Of a stretch of 64,000 bases of DNA, positions 59,022-64,000 are shown in pieces. The stretch's first letter is position 1. Every line of letters begins with the position of its first letter. The notes under the pieces are model-generated. The model saw nothing but the letters and a program-made list of their open reading frames with translations. It ran no database searches and had not been told where the DNA came from. The DNA is taken from the NCBI GenBank assembly GCA_965197455.1, contig OZ240208.1:1-64000 (forward strand). The letters run 5' to 3'. The stretch comes from JAGWBD01 sp965197455 (GTDB lineage Bacteria > Chloroflexota > Anaerolineae > Aggregatilineales > Phototrophicaceae). The translations under genes and the position numbers were made by a program.

Positions 59022-60121
59022 GCATGGCTCCTGACAGTCCGTTCTGCAGTGACGCGCCAACTGAAGCGTCGGGCCCGTTGCAGGCCGCGTGCGCTCTCCT
59101 GTGTTCGCCAGTCGTCACTGCGCAGACTGTGCTGCAGCGCCGCTGCCCAGGCATCGACATCCGTGGCCGGCAGGCAGGTGCCGTCCTCTCCGGCGACTTC
59201 TGGCAGCGACGACGCATCTGCGACAATGACCGGTGTGCCACAGGCCATGGCCTCCAGCACAGGCATACCGAAGCCCTCGTACAGTGAGGGATAGACGAAC
59301 ACTTCCGCGCAATTATACCAGAGCGGAAGTTCATCTGCCGGGACATAGCCGACAAAATGGACTCTGTCCTGCAACCCCAGGCGCTCCACCGCAGCGAAAA
59401 TCTGCTCGTAATCCCAGCCTTTGCCACCGCCCACTACCAGCGGCAGGCGCTGTGGCAGTTGCGCGCAGGCTTCCAGCAAGGTGACGAGATTCTTGCGCGG
59501 TTCCAAAGTGCCGACAAAGAGCCAGAAGCGCTCCGGCAGTCCCTTGCGCTGCCGAAAGGCCGCGACTTCCTGCGACGGCAGCGGGCGAAAGCGGGCCGGG
59601 TCATGGCCCGGCATTGCAATGTCGATGCGCTCAGGCGCGATGCCCAGCAGGTCCGCGACATCCGTAGCCGTGCTCTGCGAAATGGCAATGACGCGCTCTG
59701 CCCGCTGACAGCTGATGCGTGTCAGCAATTGCAGATAGCGCCGCCGCGCCGTCGTCAGCAGTTGCGGGTAGCGCAGAAAGCTGAGGTCGTAGACCGTGAC
59801 GACCAGCGGCCGGGTGAGCAGCAGCGGCGCCACAAAGGCCATGGTGTGCAGCAGGTCGAATTCACCAAGCTGTGCTGGCTGCGCCACTTGCTCCCACAGA
59901 ATGCGCCGCAGTGGCGCCTGCGTATCGAATTGCGAACGACGCAATTGCAGACCTGGGAAGTCGCCAGGACTCTCACTGCCGCACATGACCGTGAAGCTCC
60001 AGTCCTCCGGCGCAACCCTGGCCAGCTGCCCAAGGGTGTTGTAAATGTAGCCGTGGATGCCGGCGCTGCGATAGCCGCTCTGGCTTGAAAGCAAATGGGC
60101 GTTGATGCCGACGTGGGGCAT
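58994..60121 (-). CDS. GT4 family glycosyltransferase
   Basis: A 375-residue GT-B enzyme. It opens MPHVGINAHLLSS, contains TVYDLSFLRYPQ, and has a donor domain LFVGTLEPRKNLVTLLEA with PSLYEGFGMPVLEAMACGTPVI. The EPRKN pattern is typical of mannosyl/glucosyltransferases in capsule loci. It is transcribed before the WbaP-type gene and overlaps it by 28 bases, so the two form an operon read away from the WD40 gene. Confidence 0.9.
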   Translation of the reverse strand: MPHVGINAHLLSSQSGYRSAGIHGYIYNTLGQLARVAPEDWSFTVMCGSESPGDFPGLQLRRSQFDTQAPLRRILWEQVAQPAQLGEFDLLHTMAFVAPLLLTRPLVVTVYDLSFLRYPQLLTTARRRYLQLLTRISCQRAERVIAISQSTATDVADLLGIAPERIDIAMPGHDPARFRPLPSQEVAAFRQRKGLPERFWLFVGTLEPRKNLVTLLEACAQLPQRLPLVVGGGKGWDYEQIFAAVERLGLQDRVHFVGYVPADELPLWYNCAEVFVYPSLYEGFGMPVLEAMACGTPVIVADASSLPEVAGEDGTCLPATDVDAWAAALQHSLRSDDWRTQESARGLQRARRFSWRVTAERTVRSHACAMNQVKT

Positions 60122-60138
60122 GGTGACAGCCGCGTCTG

Positions 60139-60167
60139 TGTACAGGGCCTTGCACAGTTATTATAGT
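60139..60167 (+). promoter_or_regulatory. Promoter of the WD40 gene
   Basis: TGTACA (60139-60144) and TATAGT (60162-60167) are spaced 17 bases, 29 bases before the GTG start. Confidence 0.4.
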
Positions 60168-60195
60168 CCTGTGGGAGACAGGAGGCAGGGCCATC

Positions 60196-61110
60196 GTGGC
60201 CAGCGCGCCGGAGTCGCTGACGAACTGGACGTTGCAGGCGGAGGCCCGGCGCGGCTGGATCAGCGAGCTTGCCTGGGCGCCGAACAGTCAGGCGCTGGCC
60301 CTGGCCGCCGCGACCGGCATCGCACTCTACACTATCGCGCAGGGCCAGTTACGCCTGCGCGCTGTGCTGGAAGGCCACAACGGCCCGGTCAAGGGTATCG
60401 CGGTGTCCCCCGACGGCACGCTGCTGGCTTCTGCCGGCGCGGACCGCACGCTGCGTCTGTGGAATCTGCAGCAGGGCGGCGCCATGCGGACGCTGACCGG
60501 GCATGAGGACTCGGTCGAGCGCGTGGCTTTCTCTCCCGACAATGCGCAGCTGGCCTCGGCCGGCGCGGATGGCACGCTGCGGCTGCACGATGTGGCGACC
60601 GGGCGCGCGCTGCGGCTATTGCGCAGCCACAGCGATGAAGTGCGCGCGCTGTGCTACTGTGAGGGCGGACGCCTGCTGGTGAGCGGCGGCCGCGACAATC
60701 AGGTGTGCGTGCACGATGCAGTCACGGGCGCGTTGCTGCACAGCGAACAGCACGCGGACTGGCTGCGCGCGCTCCTGCCCTGGCCCGCGGACGATGCCTG
60801 GCTGCTCTCTGCCAGCCGTGACGGCGCGCTACGCTTGTGGCCCGGCCGCGGCGGCGCGCCCCGACTGGAGCTGCGCGCCCATGCAGGCGGCCTGGACTGC
60901 GCGGCCTTCTCACCGGATGGCGCGCTGCTGGTCACGGGTGGCCGCGACTGTGCAATTCGTGGCTGGCGCGTGCAAGATGGCGCGAGTCTTGGCCATATTC
61001 TGGCGCACAGCCGACCAGTGCTGGGCCTGGCCTTCAGCCCGGACGGTCGCTGGCTGGCGAGCGGCTCCGGCGACAATCGCTTGCGCCTGTGGGCGCAGTC
61101 TGCGCGTTGA
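60196..61110 (+). CDS. WD40-repeat protein, one seven-blade propeller
   Basis: A 304-residue protein consisting only of seven WD40-type repeats, enough to close a single beta-propeller. The best repeats read GHNGPVKGIAVSPDGTLLA, GHEDSVERVAFSPDNAQLA and LAFSPDGRWLASGSGDNRL, each ending in LW or an equivalent. No signal peptide or kinase domain is seen, so it is a stand-alone cytoplasmic scaffold. The start is GTG at 60196, with AGGAGG about 13 and AGGG 6 bases upstream. It lies next to tRNA-Arg, whose promoter begins inside its last codons. Confidence 0.83.
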   Translation: MASAPESLTNWTLQAEARRGWISELAWAPNSQALALAAATGIALYTIAQGQLRLRAVLEGHNGPVKGIAVSPDGTLLASAGADRTLRLWNLQQGGAMRTLTGHEDSVERVAFSPDNAQLASAGADGTLRLHDVATGRALRLLRSHSDEVRALCYCEGGRLLVSGGRDNQVCVHDAVTGALLHSEQHADWLRALLPWPADDAWLLSASRDGALRLWPGRGGAPRLELRAHAGGLDCAAFSPDGALLVTGGRDCAIRGWRVQDGASLGHILAHSRPVLGLAFSPDGRWLASGSGDNRLRLWAQSAR

Positions 61111-61135
61111 GCGGCGGCCTCGCCTCTGCTATACT
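61107..61135 (+). promoter_or_regulatory. Promoter of tRNA-Arg
   Basis: TTGAGC (61107-61112) and TATACT (61130-61135) are spaced by 17 bases. The tRNA begins 13 bases after the -10 box. The -35 box contains the stop codon of the WD40 gene. Confidence 0.7.
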
Positions 61136-61147
61136 GCCGCTCCCGAA

Positions 61148-61219
61148 GCCCCTGTAGCTCAGAGGATAGAGCAGAGGTTTCCTAAACCTTGTGCACAGGT
61201 TCGAGTCCTGTCAGGGGTA
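61148..61219 (+). tRNA. tRNA-Arg (CCT)
   Basis: A 72-base cloverleaf. The acceptor arms GCCCCTG/CAGGGGT pair with one G-U, the D arm is GCTC/GAGC, the anticodon stem GAGGT/ACCTT encloses TTCCTAA giving anticodon CCT, the variable loop is four bases, and the T arm is ACAGG/CCTGT with TTCGAGT. The discriminator is A and CCA is not encoded. A small membrane-protein gene begins 21 bases later with no terminator between, so they may share a transcript. Confidence 0.93.
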
Positions 61220-61240
61220 CAGCAAAAGGAGCCCCGCGGC

Positions 61241-61417
61241 ATGCAGGTTTTTCTTGCGCACGGGCAACTGGGCAACTGGGACGAACTGATTTTCCTCGGC
61301 ATCACGGTCGTGTTTGCGCTCATCATGCTGTTCAGCTGGTTGCGCAGCCGCAAGCTGGCGGATGAGGATGCTGAGGAAGAAACGCCTGGAGAGACGGAGC
61401 ACTTCGGGCTGGATTGA
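61241..61417 (+). CDS. Small single-helix membrane protein (58 aa)
   Basis: A 58-residue protein: a short outside segment (MQVFLAHGQLGNWDE), one hydrophobic helix (LIFLGITVVFALIMLFSWL), an RSRK positive stop signal and an acidic tail (ADEDAEEE). AAGGAG lies about 10 bases before the ATG. No named family is recognised. It begins 21 bases after tRNA-Arg and its stop lies about 65 bases before the E2 gene. Confidence 0.65.
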   Translation: MQVFLAHGQLGNWDELIFLGITVVFALIMLFSWLRSRKLADEDAEEETPGETEHFGLD

Positions 61418-61482
61418 CCGGTGGCGCTGGCCTGCATGGTACACTGGCGGCCGCGCGCAGGGACGGGAGCAGGATACGTATT

Positions 61483-62643
61483 GTGCTGGTGGATGTCGTA
61501 CTGCCCAATCTGGGTTTCGGAATGGAAGAAGGTCAGTTGCTTGCCTGGCTTAAAACGCCGGGAGATGCGGTGCGTAAGGGCGAGGCCCTGGCTGAAATTG
61601 AGGGCGACAAGACCACGGTCGAGCTGGAAGCCCTCGCCGACGGCGTGCTCGAGGAGCAGCTGGTGCTGGCGGAGACCATCGTGCCGGTGGGCACCGTGCT
61701 GGCGCGCATCCGCAGCGGCGCTGCGCCGGCAATGAAGAGTGCGCCCGCCGCAGACGCGCCTCAACCTGCAGCCACGCCCCCGCCCGCGCCCTCACCGGAA
61801 CCTGCACCTGCGCCGCCACCTTCACCTGAGCCGGCAGCATTGCCTGTGGCCAGGGTGCTGGCCGCGCCGGCAGTGCGACGCCTGGCGCGCGAGCAGGGCA
61901 TTGCGTTGGATGGGATCACAGGCAGTGGCCGTGCCGGTCGTATCACGCGCGCGGACGTAGAGGCCAGCATGACTGCGCCAGCGTCCATCGCAGAGCGCGA
62001 GGCCGTGCCGCTGTCGACCATGCGTCAGATCATCGCGCGGCGCCTGGCGCAGGGCATGCAGGAGATGCCGCATTTCTTCGTGCGCGCCGAACTGGATTTC
62101 AGCGCGGCCCTGCGCGCATTGCCACCGGGCGTGGGCGTCAACGACCTGCTGCTGTGGTTGACGGTGAAGGCCTTGCAGGACGTGCCGCAGTTCAACGCAA
62201 CCTTCGAGCAGGGCACGCTCTGGCGCCATGCGCACGTTGACCTGGCGCAGGCGGTCGCGCTACCGGAAGGCTTGCTGACGCCGGTGCTGCGCAAGGCCGA
62301 AAATGAGTCGCTGGTCAGCTTGTCGCGGCGCTCACGGGACCTGGTCAAGCGGGCGCGCGCCGGCAGATTACGCGCAGACGAGATGCAGGGCGGCAGCTTC
62401 ACGCTCAGCAACCTGGGCGTGGTGCCACAGGTCGACGACTTCACGGCCATCATTAATCCGCCGCAGGTAGGCATTCTGGCGGTGGGCGCGCTGCGCAAGC
62501 GGCCCATGGTCATCGACGGCGGCCTGCATATCCGGCAGACGGCGCACTTGACCGTTTCCGCTGACCACCGCGTTGTGGACGGCATGCTGTCCGCGCAGTT
62601 GCTGGCAGCTTTCGACCAACATTTGCAGGCCTTCGGCGCCTGA
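61483..62643 (+). CDS. pdhC: 2-oxoacid dehydrogenase E2 (dihydrolipoamide acyltransferase)
   Basis: A 386-residue E2. One lipoyl domain carries the lipoylated Lys in EGDKTTVELEA, followed by a Pro/Ala-rich linker. A peripheral-subunit-binding domain (VRRLAREQGIALDGITGSGRAGRITRADVEA) and a catalytic domain ending in the SADHRVVDG active-site His complete it. The start is one of two nearby GTGs (61483 or 61489); AGGA fits the first at 8 bases. The gene lies before E1alpha and E1beta. Pyruvate is the likely substrate, but acetoin or branched-chain acids cannot be excluded. A TACACT at 61440-61445 is a possible -10 box. Confidence 0.9.
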   Translation: MLVDVVLPNLGFGMEEGQLLAWLKTPGDAVRKGEALAEIEGDKTTVELEALADGVLEEQLVLAETIVPVGTVLARIRSGAAPAMKSAPAADAPQPAATPPPAPSPEPAPAPPPSPEPAALPVARVLAAPAVRRLAREQGIALDGITGSGRAGRITRADVEASMTAPASIAEREAVPLSTMRQIIARRLAQGMQEMPHFFVRAELDFSAALRALPPGVGVNDLLLWLTVKALQDVPQFNATFEQGTLWRHAHVDLAQAVALPEGLLTPVLRKAENESLVSLSRRSRDLVKRARAGRLRADEMQGGSFTLSNLGVVPQVDDFTAIINPPQVGILAVGALRKRPMVIDGGLHIRQTAHLTVSADHRVVDGMLSAQLLAAFDQHLQAFGA

Positions 62644-62676
62644 ACGGGCGCGCTTGACGAGCAGGAAGGACGATAC

Positions 62677-63684
62677 ATGAGCACAAGCCTGGGCGCAGCA
62701 GTGCGCCGCAAGATGCTGGGCAACATGTTGCTGGTGCGTCACACCGAGGAGCGCATCCAGGAGCTTTTTCTGGAGAACGTCATCCGCGGCACGACGCATC
62801 TCTGCATCGGCCAGGAGGCGGTCTCGGTCGCCATGGCCGAAATCATCGACGCAGAGCGCGGCGACACCGTAACCTGTACCTATCGCGGGCATGGCCACGC
62901 CCTGGCGCTGGGCATGCCGCTGGAATCGCTGATGGCCGAGATGATGGGCAAGGCCAGCGGTTGCTCGCGCGGCAAGGGCGGCTCGATGCATCTGACTGAC
63001 CTCAATGTCGGTCTGCTGGGCACCTTCGCCGTCGTGGGCGCGGGCCTGCCGGTCACCAATGGCGCGGCGCTGACGGCGCAGCTGCGTGGCAGCGGTGCCA
63101 TCTCCGTCTCCATTTTCGGCGACGGCACGCCCAACATCGGCGCCTGGCACGAGGCGGTCAACCTGGCGGCGGTGTGGCAGTTGCCGGCCATTTTCCTCTG
63201 CGAGAACAATCGCTACGGCGAATACACGCCCTACGATGATACGGCGCCGGTGGCCAACGTGGCCGACCGTGCAGCCGCCTATGGCATTCCCGGCGTCATC
63301 GTCGACGGCCAGGACGTTGAGGCCGTGCACGAGGTGCTGCTGGAAGCGGCCGATCGCGCCCGCGCCGGCGCCGGCCCCACGCTGGTGGAGGCGCAGACCT
63401 ACCGCTATCGTGGCCACTCGCGCAGCGACCCGGCCACCTATCGGCCCGAAGGCGAGCTGGAACGCTGGTTGGCGCGCGACCCGATCGACATTCTGGCGCA
63501 GCGCATGCAGGCGGACGGTCAGTTGAGCGCAGAGCAGCTCGCGGCGCTGCGCCAGGAACGCCAGGCGGAAGTGCAGCGCGTCACCGAATGGGCGCTAAAC
63601 GAGCCCTGGCCGGCGCTGGAAGAAATTTCGGAAGATATCTGGGCGCCAACTGCGGACGGTGCCTCTCTGCGGGAGGGGGCGTAA
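62677..63684 (+). CDS. pdhA: 2-oxoacid dehydrogenase E1 alpha subunit
   Basis: A 335-residue thiamine-diphosphate enzyme subunit. RHTEERIQELF opens the fold, YRGHGHALALGM is the active-site loop, and the ThDP motif runs from FGDGTPNIGAWHEA to CENN. HSRSDPATYRPEGE is the phosphorylation-loop region. AGGAAGG lies about 8 bases before the ATG. The stop TAA overlaps the E1beta ATG by one base (TAATG). It decarboxylates a 2-oxo acid and passes the acyl group to the E2 lipoyl arm. Confidence 0.93.
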   Translation: MSTSLGAAVRRKMLGNMLLVRHTEERIQELFLENVIRGTTHLCIGQEAVSVAMAEIIDAERGDTVTCTYRGHGHALALGMPLESLMAEMMGKASGCSRGKGGSMHLTDLNVGLLGTFAVVGAGLPVTNGAALTAQLRGSGAISVSIFGDGTPNIGAWHEAVNLAAVWQLPAIFLCENNRYGEYTPYDDTAPVANVADRAAAYGIPGVIVDGQDVEAVHEVLLEAADRARAGAGPTLVEAQTYRYRGHSRSDPATYRPEGELERWLARDPIDILAQRMQADGQLSAEQLAALRQERQAEVQRVTEWALNEPWPALEEISEDIWAPTADGASLREGA

Positions 63685-64000
63685 TGGCCGAAATTACCTG
63701 TCGCGACGCGGTGGTGCGCGCGCTGGACGAAGAGATGGCGCGCGACAATGACGTCATTTTCTTCGGTGAAGACGTGGGCAAGGCTGGCGGCGTGTTCAAG
63801 GTCACGCCCGGACTCTACGAGAAGTACGGCGGCCAGCGGGTGCGCGATACGCCCATTTCCGAGAACGCGATTGTGGGCGCGGGCGTGGGCGCGGCGGTGA
63901 CCGGCATGCGTCCGGTGATCGAACTGATGTTCGCGGACTTCGCGGCGGTCACGCTGGATCAGATCGTCAACCAGGCGGCCAAGCTGCGCTACATGTCCGG
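63684..64000 (+). CDS. pdhB: 2-oxoacid dehydrogenase E1 beta subunit, cut by the window end
   Basis: The first 105 residues of an E1beta. It opens MAEITCRDAVVRALDEEMARD, then FFGEDVGKAGGVFKVTPGLYEKYG, TPISENAIVGAGVGAAV, and ELMFADFAAVTLDQIVNQAAKLRY, the ThDP-contacting and dimer regions. A full subunit is about 325 residues, so roughly two thirds lies beyond 64000. It is translationally coupled to E1alpha. The operon order E2-E1alpha-E1beta is fixed by these positions; whether an E3 follows is not visible. Confidence 0.93.
   Translation, partial: MAEITCRDAVVRALDEEMARDNDVIFFGEDVGKAGGVFKVTPGLYEKYGGQRVRDTPISENAIVGAGVGAAVTGMRPVIELMFADFAAVTLDQIVNQAAKLRYMS

Overview
The window is about 64 kb of high-GC bacterial chromosome, densely coded on both strands, with many 4-base ATGA/GTGA start-stop overlaps. 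No phage, transposase, integrase or CRISPR was seen. The best guess for the host is a Chloroflexota-like bacterium (for example an Anaerolineae/Caldilineae type). The hints are a secreted VWA protein with a long Ala/Thr/Gln stalk, a TrpB2-type tryptophan synthase, and many sugar-acid, SDR and phytanoyl-CoA-type accessory enzymes. This is inference; there is no rRNA or other firm marker. A recurring -10 box of the form TA(T/C)ACT precedes many genes and both tRNAs.

Layout. 0-6 kb: phytanoyl-CoA dioxygenase-like protein, GH20 hexosaminidase, D-threonine aldolase/D-serine dehydratase-like enzyme, then a small-gene island (dual-specificity phosphatase, YgiT zinc finger protein, DUF4926 protein) and an acyl-CoA dehydrogenase-like flavoprotein. 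6-15 kb: trpB2, then a minus-strand envelope-stress and metal group (pspA, PH-domain protein, membrane coiled-coil protein, Zn/Cd-type P-ATPase) and a serine/homoserine group (class V aminotransferase, short serA, hom), ending at tRNA-Val(GAC). 15-23 kb: two tandem GT-C membrane glycosyltransferases, a VOC protein, a pair of SDRs of which one has lost its catalytic residues, and a toxin-antitoxin-like pair (ImmA/IrrE regulator plus a frameshifted DUF4411 PIN protein).

23-31.5 kb: a P-loop kinase coupled to an enolase-superfamily enzyme; a tsaE-tsaB-rimI-GT4-peptidase E operon; an SDR, an FAH-family enzyme and a threonine dehydratase-like enzyme. 31.6-36.9 kb: a giant secreted VWA protein with four beta-sandwich repeats, about 28 copies of a 19-residue repeat and a C-terminal anchor; a 7-base insertion breaks its frame. 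37-45.6 kb: gatC, Zn-phospholipase-like protein, 52-residue membrane protein, acyl-CoA ligase, FAD oxidoreductase, folC, a CNNM/CBS membrane protein, cdd, recO and rmlC. 45.6-50.3 kb: an 894-residue orphan protein and a divergent mannonate dehydratase/epimerase pair.

50.4-60.1 kb is a surface-glycan locus: two lipid-linked sugar-phosphate transferases of different fold (WecA/MraY type and WbaP type) and four GT4 glycosyltransferases, interrupted by an enolase-superfamily enzyme and an SRPBCC/DUF4230 pair. 60.2-64 kb: a seven-blade WD40 protein, tRNA-Arg(CCT), a 58-residue membrane protein, and a 2-oxoacid dehydrogenase operon in the order E2-E1alpha-E1beta, the last gene running off the window. 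No gene-free stretch exceeds 300 bases; the longest (19000-19186, 39932-40114 and 42304-42537) hold only promoter-like elements or nothing recognisable.
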